64,000 nucleotides of DNA, from NCBI RefSeq assembly GCF_004337505.1, contig NZ_SJZI01000042.1:1-64000 (forward strand), read 5' to 3'. Origin of the DNA: Flaviaestuariibacter flavus (lineage in GTDB: Bacteria > Bacteroidota > Bacteroidia > Chitinophagales > Chitinophagaceae). Under the pieces are notes generated by a model that made no database searches, had not been told where the DNA came from, and was given only the letters and a program-made list of their open reading frames with translations. Each line of letters begins with the position of its first letter. Positions within the stretch are counted from its first letter, which is position 1. Shown here in pieces: positions 51,470 through 58,799 of this stretch. Made by a program: the position numbers and the translations under genes.

Positions 51470-52552
51470 ATGATCCACTTCCATCCTCTTACAGTGAAAA
51501 AGGTGCAGCGGGAAACCGACGACTGCGTGTCCATCACCTTCAACGTGCCCGCCGACCTGCGGGAAGCCTTCCGCTTCCGCGCGGGGCAGACCCTCACATT
51601 TCGCAAAACCCTCGACGGCGAAGAGCTGCGCCGCAACTACTCCATCTGCAGCTCACCCCTCGAGGGGGTGCTGCGCGTAGCCGTGAAGCAGGTGCCCGGC
51701 GGCAAGTTCTCCACCTGGGCCAACACGGAACTGAAGGCTGGCGACACCCTCGAGGTGATGCCGCCCACCGGCAAGTTCTGCATCGACCTCGACGCCACCC
51801 AGCGCCGCCAGTACGCCTTCTTCGCCGCCGGCTCGGGCATCACACCCGTGCTGTCGCTCATCAAGACGGTGCTCGCCACCGAGCCCGGCAGCCAGTGCAC
51901 TCTTGTATTCGGCAACCGCAGCAAGAGCTCCATCATCTTCAAGGAGGAGCTGGAGGCGCTCAAAGACAAATACATCGACCGCTTCCGCATCTACCACGTG
52001 CTGAGCCGCGAGCGTACCGACGCCGCCGTCAACTACGGCCGCATCGACCGCGACAAGTGCGCCCTGCTGGTAGACAAGCGCCTCCTCGATCTTAACAGCA
52101 CCGACCACTTCTTTATCTGCGGGCCCGAGGAAATGATCTTCTGTGTGCGCGACTTCCTGCAGGACGCGGGCGTCGACGGAAAGCGCATCCACTTCGAGCT
52201 TTTCACCGTGCCGGGCCAGAAAGGCTCCACGGTGCATACCGAAACGCAGCCCGTGGCCGACAGCGGCCCGCGGAGCGCCGTAACGGTGAAGCTTGACGGC
52301 ATCGCCTTCGACTTCGAGCTGGCGCAGAACGGTCACAGCATCCTCGACGCTGCCCTGAAGCAGGGCGCCGACCTGCCCTATGCCTGCAAGGGCGGCGTAT
52401 GCTGCACCTGCAAGGCCAAACTCCTCGAGGGTACCGTGAATATGGACCAGAACTGGGGCCTCGAGCCCGATGAGGTAGCCGCGGGCTTCATCCTCACCTG
52501 CCAGGCCCACCCGACGACGGGAAGGGTGGTGGTGGATTTTGACGCGAAATAG
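51470..52552 (+). CDS. paaE: Phenylacetyl-CoA epoxidase reductase subunit PaaE
   Basis: PaaE passes electrons from NADPH to the PaaA di-iron centre. The 360-residue protein has an FAD domain (RRNYSICSSP), an NAD(P) domain (GSGITPVLSLI, ICGPEEMI) and a C-terminal 2Fe-2S ferredoxin domain with CKGGVCCTCKAKL and a last Cys in LTCQAHP. The ATG at 51470 is preferred: the upstream frame reads through GC-rich repeat DNA. TATCTTCG, one base off consensus, lies 22 bases upstream. It comes first in this cluster, 80 bases before paaA, rather than last as in E. coli. Confidence 0.95.
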   Translation: MIHFHPLTVKKVQRETDDCVSITFNVPADLREAFRFRAGQTLTFRKTLDGEELRRNYSICSSPLEGVLRVAVKQVPGGKFSTWANTELKAGDTLEVMPPTGKFCIDLDATQRRQYAFFAAGSGITPVLSLIKTVLATEPGSQCTLVFGNRSKSSIIFKEELEALKDKYIDRFRIYHVLSRERTDAAVNYGRIDRDKCALLVDKRLLDLNSTDHFFICGPEEMIFCVRDFLQDAGVDGKRIHFELFTVPGQKGSTVHTETQPVADSGPRSAVTVKLDGIAFDFELAQNGHSILDAALKQGADLPYACKGGVCCTCKAKLLEGTVNMDQNWGLEPDEVAAGFILTCQAHPTTGRVVVDFDAK

Positions 52553-52605
52553 AACCGCTCCCCGGCGCCCTTTGTTAAAGCGAAAATCAACGGTGCCCGG
52601 AAACG

Positions 52606-52613
52606 TAAATTTG
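52606..52613 (+). promoter_or_regulatory. -7 promoter motif for paaA
   Basis: TAAATTTG, 19 bases before the paaA ATG. paaA can therefore be transcribed independently of paaE. Confidence 0.6.
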
Positions 52614-52632
52614 TAAGGATAAACTACCGAAT

Positions 52633-53580
52633 ATGAGCGTACAGGAACTCGAGAAAATCTTCCAGGACAAGGTCGATGCCGAAGTGCGGATCGAGCCCAA
52701 AGACTGGATGCCGGAGAAATACCGCCAGAACCTGATCCGCCAGATCTCGCAGCACGCGCACAGCGAGATCGTGGGGATGCTGCCCGAGGGCAACTGGATC
52801 TCGCGGGCCCCGTCGCTGAAGCGCAAGCTCATTCTTATTGCCAAGGTGCAGGACGAGGCAGGCCACGGCCTTTACCTCTACAGCGCCGCCGAAACCCTCG
52901 GCATTTCGCGCGACGAGATGACCGAGCAACTGCTCTCGGGCAAGGCCAAATATTCCTCCATCTTCAATTACCCCACGCTTACCTGGGCCGATATGGGTGC
53001 CATCGGCTGGCTCGTGGATGGCGCCGCCATCATGAACCAGGTGCCGCTCTGCCGCACCTCCTACGGACCCTATAGCCGTGCCATGATCCGCGTGTGCAAG
53101 GAAGAAAGCTTCCACCAGCGCCAGGGCTTTGAGTCGCTGCTGGTGCTGAGCCAGGGCACCGGAGAGCAGAAGGCCATGGTGCAGGACGCCATCGACCGCT
53201 GGTGGTGGCCAAGCCTGATGATGTTCGGGCCCACCGACGATGCCTCGCCGCACTCGCAGCAGTCGATGCGCTGGAAGATCAAGCGCTTCTCCAACGACGA
53301 GCTGCGCCAGCGCTTCGTGGATATGATCGCCGAGCAGGTGAAGCTCCTCGGCTGCACCCTGCCCGACCCCGAGCTTAAATGGAACGAAGCGCGCGGCCAC
53401 TACGATTTCGGCCCCATTAACTGGGAGGAGTTCTGGAACGTGGTAAGCGGCAACGGTCCTTGCAACAAGGAGCGCCTCGCCGCCCGCCAGAAGGCCTGGG
53501 ACGAAGGCGCCTGGGTGCGCGAAGCCGCCGTGGCCCATGCGGAGAAGCGGGCTGCCCGCCGCACCGCGCAGGTAGCATAA
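52633..53580 (+). CDS. paaA: Phenylacetyl-CoA epoxidase catalytic subunit PaaA
   Basis: PaaA holds the di-iron centre that epoxidises the aromatic ring of phenylacetyl-CoA. The 315-residue protein has both ExxH pairs, in [18 protein letters not shown] and [14 protein letters not shown], and closely follows the E. coli protein (309 residues), including [21 protein letters not shown]. It works with PaaC as a heterodimer, with PaaB as the bridge. It ends in an Arg/Ala-rich tail. A GATC-rich run separates it from paaB. Confidence 0.97.
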   Translation: MSVQELEKIFQDKVDAEVRIEPKDWMPEKYRQNLIRQISQHAHSEIVGMLPEGNWISRAPSLKRKLILIAKVQDEAGHGLYLYSAAETLGISRDEMTEQLLSGKAKYSSIFNYPTLTWADMGAIGWLVDGAAIMNQVPLCRTSYGPYSRAMIRVCKEESFHQRQGFESLLVLSQGTGEQKAMVQDAIDRWWWPSLMMFGPTDDASPHSQQSMRWKIKRFSNDELRQRFVDMIAEQVKLLGCTLPDPELKWNEARGHYDFGPINWEEFWNVVSGNGPCNKERLAARQKAWDEGAWVREAAVAHAEKRAARRTAQVA

Positions 53581-53614
53581 AATCTCAGATCTCTGATCTC
53601 TGATCTCGGATCTG
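53581..53614. repeat. GATC-rich repeat run between paaA and paaB
   Basis: AATCTCAGATCTCTGATCTC then TGATCTCGGATCTG, five GATCT words at an 8-9 base period. Confidence 0.65.
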
Positions 53615-53648
53615 TTCGAAGAATTCAAACTATAAAGCACATTGCGCT

Positions 53649-54065
53649 ATGCAACTGTTTCGCAGGTTTTTTTACGGAGATTATGACGCCATCCAGAAGG
53701 GTGGCGAACCCGGACCCACCCCCGGCCCCTCGCAAAGGGAGGGGAGCGCCGCCCCCCTTCCCCTCGGGAAGGAACTGGGGGATGGGTCTGAATGGCCTTT
53801 ATGGGAAGTCTTCATCCGCTCCAGGCAGGGCCTCGACCACAAGCACGTAGGCTCGCTGCATGCCGCCGATGCCGCCATGGCCATCGAAAACGCCCGCGAT
53901 GTATATACGCGCCGCCAGGAAGGCGTATCGATCTGGGTGGTGGAAAGCAAATTCATCCACGCCTCCAACCCCGACGAAGCCGAATCGTTTTACGAGCCGG
54001 CGAACGATAAAGTTTATCGTCATCCGACCTTTTACGACCTGCCGGATGAACTGACGCATATGTAA
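53649..54065 (+). CDS. paaB: Phenylacetyl-CoA epoxidase subunit PaaB with repeat-derived N-terminus
   Basis: From residue 48 the protein is a normal PaaB (WPLWEVFIRSRQGLDHKHVG, then SLHAADAAMAIENARDVYTR and YRHPTFYDLPDELTHM). PaaB normally has about 95 residues and begins a few residues before WPL(W/Y)EVF; here there are 138. Residues 22-47 (EPGPTPGPSQREGSAAPL and following) are encoded by a 76-bp GC-rich palindrome of the intergenic type. No ATG, GTG or TTG lies in frame between the repeat and WPLWEV, so translation must pass through the insert or the protein is not made. The start ATG at 53649 is therefore forced. Confidence 0.9.
   Translation: MQLFRRFFYGDYDAIQKGGEPGPTPGPSQREGSAAPLPLGKELGDGSEWPLWEVFIRSRQGLDHKHVGSLHAADAAMAIENARDVYTRRQEGVSIWVVESKFIHASNPDEAESFYEPANDKVYRHPTFYDLPDELTHM
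53713..53788. repeat. GC-rich palindrome inserted in paaB
   Basis: Outer arms GACCCACCCCC and GGGGGATGGGTC, inner CCCCTCGCAAAGGGAGGGG and TTCCCCTCGGGAA. It shares GGGAGCGCC with 51395 and GGGGGATGGGTC with 36998-37068. Confidence 0.75.
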
Positions 54066-54074
54066 AATACCGCA

Positions 54075-54190
54075 GAGAAAGAACGCTGATTCCGCAAGCG
54101 GAATGCGCAGATTGGTTATGATGTACGGGCATGGTACCGATACCTGCGTACATCATAACAGATCATAAAAAATCTGCGTTCCTTCTCTCT
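54075..54190. repeat. Family-2 long palindrome, copy d
   Basis: It begins GAGAAAGAACGCTG followed by the hairpin ATTCCGC-AA-GCGGAAT (here at the left end), and ends AAATCTGCGTTCCTTCTCTC. The middle pairs TTATGATGTACG with CGTACATCATAA. It is in reversed orientation to copies b, c and e. Confidence 0.85.
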
Positions 54191-54223
54191 TCTCCAGGCA
54201 TCACGAATCTAACTTCTACACAC

Positions 54224-55033
54224 GTGGCACAACAGCACTTCGAATACATCCTGCATCTCGCCGACAACGCCCTCATCCTCGGACAACGTAATGCCGAATG
54301 GTGCGGTCATGGGCCGGTGCTGGAGCAGGACATCGCCATTACTAATATCTCGCTCGACCTCATCGGCCAGGCGCGGATGCTGTTTCAGCATGCCGCTGAA
54401 ATCTATAACGCCATGGACGATGCCGGCAAAGCATCGGTAGAAAAGCTGCTGCCCCGCACCTGGAAGACCTATGGCCGCGAGTTGCAGGAAGACGATCTCG
54501 CCTTCCTCCGAGACGAGCGCCAGTACCGCAACCTGCTGCTTACCGAGCTGCCGAAAGGCGACTGGGCACAGACGATCCTGCGGCAGTTCTTCTTCTCCGC
54601 CTTTCAATACGCGCAATACGAGGCGCTGCAGCAAAGCGGCGACAGCACGCTTGCGGCCATCGCCGAGAAGTCGCTCAAGGAAGTGACCTACCACCGCCGC
54701 TGGAGCGCCGAATGGGTGGTGCGTCTTGGTGACGGTACCGAAGAAAGCCGCCGTCGCATCGAAGGGGCGCTGCAGGAGCTCTGGCCCTTTACGGGCGAGG
54801 CCTTCAAGGCCGCCGGTTTTGAAGACGGTGATTTCGCCCCCGATCCCGCTCGCTTCCGTGCGGCCTGGGACGAGCGCGTAGCCGCGGTTTTTGCCGAAGC
54901 CACGCTTGCCGTGCCCGCTACCGGCACCTGGAGCCAGGAGGGCGGAAAGCGCGGCATCCACACCGAATACATGGGTTACCTGCTGGCAGAGATGCAGACC
55001 CTGCAGCGCAGCTATCCGAATGTGACCTGGTAG
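54224..55033 (+). CDS. paaC: Phenylacetyl-CoA epoxidase structural subunit PaaC
   Basis: PaaC is a catalytically inactive paralogue of PaaA that pairs with it. The 269-residue product has the family start FEYILHLADNALILGQRNAEW, CGHGPVLEQDIAITNISLDLIGQAR and the HTEYMGYLLAEMQTLQR end. The start GTG at 54224 (GTGGCACAACAG) gives the usual N-terminus; the only earlier in-frame ATG, at 54131, lies in a family-2 palindrome. Between paaB and paaC there are 158 bases filled by that palindrome, an unusually large gap for this operon. Confidence 0.95.
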   Translation: MAQQHFEYILHLADNALILGQRNAEWCGHGPVLEQDIAITNISLDLIGQARMLFQHAAEIYNAMDDAGKASVEKLLPRTWKTYGRELQEDDLAFLRDERQYRNLLLTELPKGDWAQTILRQFFFSAFQYAQYEALQQSGDSTLAAIAEKSLKEVTYHRRWSAEWVVRLGDGTEESRRRIEGALQELWPFTGEAFKAAGFEDGDFAPDPARFRAAWDERVAAVFAEATLAVPATGTWSQEGGKRGIHTEYMGYLLAEMQTLQRSYPNVTW

Positions 55034-55040
55034 GATGGAA

Positions 55041-55124
55041 ATCTTTCGATCTCGGATCTCAGATCCCAGATCGGAAGCCTGGCAATAAAGTTAAGATCTG
55101 AGATCTGACATCAGCCATCTGACA
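55041..55124. repeat. GATC-rich repeat runs between paaC and paaD
   Basis: TCTTTCGATCTCGGATCTCA and GATCCCAGATCGGAAG (55041-55075), then AGATCTGAGATCTGACATCA (about 55094-55124). The two runs are roughly inverse to each other. Confidence 0.65.
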
Positions 55125-55132
55125 CTAACTCT

Positions 55133-55618
55133 GTGCTTTCTGAAGATGCAATATGGACCCTGCTCGCGGATGTCAAAGACCCCGAGATCCCGGTGCTTTC
55201 CGTGCTGGACATGGGCATCATCCGTGCAGTGTCGGTGACCGGCGACGCGGTTGAGATCGTCATCACGCCCACCTACTCGGGCTGTCCCGCGATGGATGTC
55301 ATCGCGATGGACATACGTCTCAAGCTGATCGAGCGGGGCATCCGCAAGGTGCAGATCCGCCACCAGCTTTCACCCGCCTGGACTACCGACTGGATGTCGG
55401 AAGCGGGCAGGGAAAAGCTCCGCGCCTTCGGAATCGCGCCGCCCAACCCGAAGCAGCAATTCTGCAGCACCGATATGTTCGTGGAAGAAGCCGTGCAGTG
55501 TCCCCGCTGCGGTTCCTGGAACACCGAGCTCATCTCGCAATTCGCCTCCACCGCCTGCAAGAGCATGTACCGCTGCAGGGATTGCAAGGAGGCCTTTGAT
55601 CATTTTAAATGTCATTGA
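55133..55618 (+). CDS. paaD: Phenylacetate degradation protein PaaD
   Basis: The 161-residue protein has an N-terminal MIP18/DUF59 domain (VKDPEIPVLSVLDMGIIRAV, PTYSGCPAMDVI) and a C-terminal zinc-ribbon-like part with CPRCGS and CRDCKEAFDHFKCH. PaaD is thought to help mature the metal centres of the epoxidase. Translation starts at GTG 55133 (GTGCTTTCTGAAGAT); there is no earlier start in frame. It follows two GATC-rich runs after paaC and is followed by family-1 copy E. Confidence 0.93.
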   Translation: MLSEDAIWTLLADVKDPEIPVLSVLDMGIIRAVSVTGDAVEIVITPTYSGCPAMDVIAMDIRLKLIERGIRKVQIRHQLSPAWTTDWMSEAGREKLRAFGIAPPNPKQQFCSTDMFVEEAVQCPRCGSWNTELISQFASTACKSMYRCRDCKEAFDHFKCH

Positions 55619-55649
55619 CGTCAACCGGGAGTTGCTTGCGTGCGAAGCC

Positions 55650-55810
55650 GACGGGCAGCGCCCGTCATTGCGAGCGGAGCGAAGCAAACTCCTCAATTAC
55701 GCAGGGTGGTCGTGGCCATAAGGAGCTTTCGCATCGAAGCTCTCTCCGGCAACAGCCAGTCTTTAGGTCGGGGAGTTTGCTTCGCTCCGCTCGCAATGAC
55801 GCTTCGCGTC
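55650..55810. repeat. Family-1 palindromic element, copy E (core reversed)
   Basis: The arms are 55664-55692 and 55772-55800. Edge hairpins are GACGGGC-AGC-GCCCGTC (55650-55666) and GACGC-TTC-GCGTC (55798-55810). The core runs as in copy C (ACGCAGGGTGGTCG). Confidence 0.9.
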
Positions 55811-55854
55811 GGCGGCGCCTACCAGCCATTCCGGATTCCCGATTCCGAATCCCC

Positions 55855-55862
55855 TAGTTTTG
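55855..55862 (+). promoter_or_regulatory. -7 promoter motif for paaG
   Basis: TAGTTTTG, 19 bases before the ATG at 55882. Confidence 0.6.
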
Positions 55863-55881
55863 ACCCCCTAAAGTCCTGCTG

Positions 55882-56655
55882 ATGTCATCAATCCTTTTCG
55901 AAGTGCGCGACAGCATCGCCCACATCACCCTCAACCGCCCGGAGAAATACAATGCCTTCAACCGGGAGATGGCCCTGTCCCTGCAGGCGCGCCTCGACGA
56001 ATGCGCCGACGCGGCCATCCGATGCGTGTACCTGACGGGTGCGGGCAAGGCTTTCAGTGCGGGCCAGGATCTCGACGAGGTGGTAGCACCCGATGGCCCG
56101 GATATCATCAAGATCCTCGGCGAGCATTACAATCCTATCGTGCGCCGCCTCCGCCGCCTCGAGAAGCCGGTGGTAGCCGCGGTGAATGGTGTGGCCGCCG
56201 GCGCCGGCGCCAACATCGCCCTTTGCTGCGACGTGGTGGTGGCCGCCCGCTCCGCTTCCTTTATCCAGGCCTTTTCGAAGATCGGGCTCATCCCCGACAG
56301 CGGCGGCACCTACTTCCTGCCACGGCTGGTCGGCCTCCAGAAAGCATCGGCGCTTTTCATGCTGGGGGATAAGGTGGGAGCGGAGGAAGCCGAGCGCATG
56401 GGCATGTGCTACAAGGTGCTCGACGATGCCGGCTTTGCCGAAGAATCGCTGAAGATTGCGCAGACGCTGGCGGCCATGCCCACGCGTGGGCTCGCGCTGA
56501 CGAAGCAGGCGCTCAACAACTCGCTGAGCAATCACTACGACGACCAGCTGCACGACGAAGAATTGCTGCAGGAAAAAGCTGGCGCCACCTACGATTACAA
56601 GGAAGGCGTGCAGGCATTCCTGGAAAAAAGAAAACCCGTTTTCAAAGGAGAATAG
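55882..56655 (+). CDS. paaG: Epoxyphenylacetyl-CoA isomerase PaaG (enoyl-CoA hydratase family)
   Basis: The 257-residue crotonase-fold protein has the oxyanion-hole pair in GKAFSAGQDL and VAAGAGANIALCCD and the PaaG-type active loop IPDSGGTYFLPRLVG with Asp in place of the hydratase Glu. PaaG turns the ring 1,2-epoxide into the seven-membered oxepin-CoA. The assignment to PaaG rather than the hydratase PaaF rests on that loop and on context. It has its own promoter motif and lies 263 bases after paaD, with a family-1 palindrome between. Confidence 0.9.
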   Translation: MSSILFEVRDSIAHITLNRPEKYNAFNREMALSLQARLDECADAAIRCVYLTGAGKAFSAGQDLDEVVAPDGPDIIKILGEHYNPIVRRLRRLEKPVVAAVNGVAAGAGANIALCCDVVVAARSASFIQAFSKIGLIPDSGGTYFLPRLVGLQKASALFMLGDKVGAEEAERMGMCYKVLDDAGFAEESLKIAQTLAAMPTRGLALTKQALNNSLSNHYDDQLHDEELLQEKAGATYDYKEGVQAFLEKRKPVFKGE

Positions 56656-56664
56656 GGGAAGAGT

Positions 56665-56782
56665 GAAAGAACGCAGATTTTTTATGATCTGTTATGATGA
56701 AGGCCGATATCGGTACCAACATCCGCATAAATCATAACCGATCTGCGTATTCCACTTCGGTGGAATCAGCGTTCCGTCTCTC
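56665..56782. repeat. Family-2 long palindrome, copy e
   Basis: It begins GAAAGAACGCAGATTTTTTA and ends with the hairpin ATTCCAC-TTCG-GTGGAAT, then CAGCGTTCCGTCTCTC. Compared with the other copies (ATTCCGC...GCGGAAT) both sides of the hairpin have changed while still pairing. Confidence 0.85.
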
Positions 56783-56802
56783 CCCGCATCTAAACGATTA
56801 TC

Positions 56803-57237
56803 ATGACAAATGAACTCGCCCGACAGGTAGTGGACCAGATGATGCGCAACGACCGCTTCAGCCAGTGGCTGGGCATCGAGGTGCTGGAGACGGGCCCGGG
56901 CTATAGCCGCATCCGCATGACCCTGCGCGAAGAGATGCTGAACGGCTTCGGGGTGGTGCATGGCGGCATCGCGTTCTCACTGTCCGACAGCGCCTTCGCA
57001 TTTGCCTGCAACAATCGCAACAACCTATCGATGGCGCTTGATACCAGCATCAACTTCCTCAAGCCGCTGCAACCCGGCGACGTGCTCACCGCCGAAGCAC
57101 GCGAGGTGCACAACGGCCGCAGCACCGGGCTTTACATTATCACCGTCACCAACCAGGAAGGCACACAGGTGGCGCTTTTCAAGGGCACCTGCTTCCGTAC
57201 CGGCAAGCCGCTGGTGACGCCGGAGAATTCAATTTAG
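56803..57237 (+). CDS. paaI: Hotdog-fold thioesterase PaaI
   Basis: PaaI hydrolyses stalled ring-hydroxylated or ring-opened CoA esters to free CoA. The 144-residue protein has the hotdog helix VVHGGIAFSLSDSAFAFACN with the catalytic Asp, and SMALDTSINFLKP and YIITVTNQEGTQVALFKGT after it, as in PaaI. The ATG at 56803 gives the normal length. It follows paaG after a family-2 palindrome, and a GCAA-loop terminator ends the rightward part of the paa cluster here. Confidence 0.93.
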   Translation: MTNELARQVVDQMMRNDRFSQWLGIEVLETGPGYSRIRMTLREEMLNGFGVVHGGIAFSLSDSAFAFACNNRNNLSMALDTSINFLKPLQPGDVLTAEAREVHNGRSTGLYIITVTNQEGTQVALFKGTCFRTGKPLVTPENSI

Positions 57238-57268
57238 ACACGCGGGAAACGCGGAATCATTGATAAAA

Positions 57269-57302
57269 CGCAGAAGGCATCGCGCAAGCGATGCCTTCTG
57301 CG
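57269..57302. terminator. Hairpin terminator between paaI and the leftward membrane genes
   Basis: CGCAGAAGGCATCGC (57269-57283) pairs perfectly with GCGATGCCTTCTGCG (57288-57302), with a GCAA loop. It is close in sequence and form to the hairpins at 6833 and 13543. Confidence 0.75.
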
Positions 57303-57325
57303 TCATTGTGAGCGAAGCAAACTCC
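57302..57325. repeat. Solitary half of a family-1 element
   Basis: GTCATTGTGAGCGAAGCAAA CTCC is a left arm without the core or right arm, joined directly to a GCAA-loop hairpin as in copy A. Confidence 0.65.
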
Positions 57326-57341
57326 TTAAGCAACGCACGCC

Positions 57342-57731
57342 TTAATAGGCCGCAGCAGGAGGAAGCGTCTTTCCATTTCTCCGTTCGCGGGCGACACGCT
57401 TGCCACGGAAGAAAAGATAGAGGTTCAAGAAGAGCATGACGCCCAGGTAGAAGGCGAAGCCGCCGATCTTGGTACTCAGCTCCTCGAGCAGCACGCGGCC
57501 GGTGGTGAGCTCGGGCCCGATCTCCATGATGTGCAGGGCGAAGCCGATATTGAGCAGGTAAAAACCCGTTTCGAAAAGCTTATTGGTCGCCAGCGCAATC
57601 TCGGCGCGGCCATTGAAAATATCCATCATAAACACCCGCGCATTTTTGAAAAGCGTGTAGGCCACATACCAGGTAAGCAGGATGACGATAGGCAGGTAGA
57701 TCAGGTAGGCAGTAAAATTATACGAGTTCAT
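57342..57731 (-). CDS. Four-helix membrane protein, paralogue 1
   Basis: The 129-residue protein has four predicted membrane helices and a polar tail (GKRVARERRNGKTLPPAAAY). It is clearly related to its neighbour at 57735-58091: both have a helix, then FKNxRxFxxxIF or FYKNGRFYLLALF, then A-x-A-x-N-(K/R)-L-(F/L)-x-TG-(F/Y)-YLLN-(I/L)-G-(F/Y)-A. The family was not recognised. The pair is on the opposite strand inside the phenylacetate cluster, between paaI and paaY. Confidence 0.75.
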   Translation of the reverse strand: MNSYNFTAYLIYLPIVILLTWYVAYTLFKNARVFMMDIFNGRAEIALATNKLFETGFYLLNIGFALHIMEIGPELTTGRVLLEELSTKIGGFAFYLGVMLFLNLYLFFRGKRVARERRNGKTLPPAAAY

Positions 57732-57734
57732 ATA

Positions 57735-58091
57735 TCAGGATTTTAGTTCCATCATTTCGGGGCGCTTGCGGAAGAGAAACAGCACGCCCATATTGCAGAA
57801 GTGGATGCAGCCGAGGGTGAGCAGGATGCGCGCCGTCATCAGGGTCACCGATACGAGCAACTCGGTCCGGTTGTGCACGGTTTCCCAGTTGCGCAGCATG
57901 AGGGCGGCATAACCCAGGTTGAGCAGGTAGTAGCCGGTAAGGAGCAGCCGGTTGACCGCTTCCGCCAGGGCTTCGTCGTTGCGGAAGAGCGCCAGGAGGT
58001 AGAAACGGCCGTTTTTGTAAAAGCGCCATCCCACGTGTACCGTTACCCAGTAGGTAATCGTGAGGTACATCAGGTAAGCGATCGGGTTCAT
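57735..58091 (-). CDS. Four-helix membrane protein, paralogue 2
   Basis: The 118-residue membrane protein shares the FYKNGRFYLLALFRN and LLLTGYYLLNLGYAAL landmarks with paralogue 1, which starts three bases after its stop. The two are an operon and may form a heteromeric complex (inference). No charged residues that suggest a transporter path are conserved in the helices beyond N and R in the shared segment. Function unknown. Upstream is an AT-rich stretch (58105-58172) shared with the divergent VTT gene. Confidence 0.75.
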   Translation of the reverse strand: MNPIAYLMYLTITYWVTVHVGWRFYKNGRFYLLALFRNDEALAEAVNRLLLTGYYLLNLGYAALMLRNWETVHNRTELLVSVTLMTARILLTLGCIHFCNMGVLFLFRKRPEMMELKS

Positions 58092-58172
58092 TTCCTGCGT
58101 TTGTAAAACAAAGCTATATCTGGAATTTTATATTTTCAAAAAATATTGAAAGTTTGATAAAATAATTTTCAT

Positions 58173-58778
58173 TTGTCGCTTCATGCACTGGCTAATTTGC
58201 CTCTTCAACCCCGTCATTTGCAGGAAACCCTTTTCGCACTTTTTCAGCAGCACCCCGGCTGGGCCGTTGCCATCTCCTTGCTGGTCAGCACCTTAGTGGC
58301 GGTGCTGGGTTTGGTACCGAGCGTATTCGTTACCGCCGCGAACCTCGCGTTTTTCGGGTTTGGCGGCGGCCTGGCGGTATCCTTTGCCGGTGAGGCAGTG
58401 GGCGCGGTGATTTCCTTCCTGCTTTACCGGCGGGGCTTCCGGCAGCGTACCGCTGCCGCGCTTACGCGCTTCCCGCGGCTGGAGCGTTTAACCGCCGCAC
58501 AGGGACGTGAAGCTTTTGGTCTCGTGTTGTCGCTGCGCCTGCTTCCTTTTGTGCCGTCGGGCCTGGTGACCTTCGCTGCGGCGGTGGGCCGTATTTCTAC
58601 GGGATCCTTCATCCTGGCCAGCACCATCGGCAAAGCGCCGGCGCTGGTGCTTGAAGCCTACTCGGTTTACGAGGTCGGACGCTTCTCTGGCACCGGCAAG
58701 GTCATCCTGGTACTTGCTGCACTCGCGCTTCTTTTCTTCGTCATCCGGAAAACTTTCGCCCAGCCTTCGAAACCTTAA
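58173..58778 (+). CDS. VTT/DedA-like (TVP38/TMEM64) membrane protein
   Basis: The 201-residue protein has about five helices and the VTT-domain pattern: LGLVPSVFVTAANLAFFGFGGGLAVS (described in two parts, the re-entrant loop and helix) and RLLPFVPSGLVTFAAAVGRI. DedA/VTT proteins move lipid carriers or phospholipids across the inner membrane. No ATG opens this frame; the likely start is TTG at 58173, but GTG/TTG codons further in cannot be excluded, so the N-terminus is uncertain. It lies 21 bases before paaY. Confidence 0.78.
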   Translation: MSLHALANLPLQPRHLQETLFALFQQHPGWAVAISLLVSTLVAVLGLVPSVFVTAANLAFFGFGGGLAVSFAGEAVGAVISFLLYRRGFRQRTAAALTRFPRLERLTAAQGREAFGLVLSLRLLPFVPSGLVTFAAAVGRISTGSFILASTIGKAPALVLEAYSVYEVGRFSGTGKVILVLAALALLFFVIRKTFAQPSKP

Positions 58779-58799
58779 GAACCTCAAATACCTTTTTCA

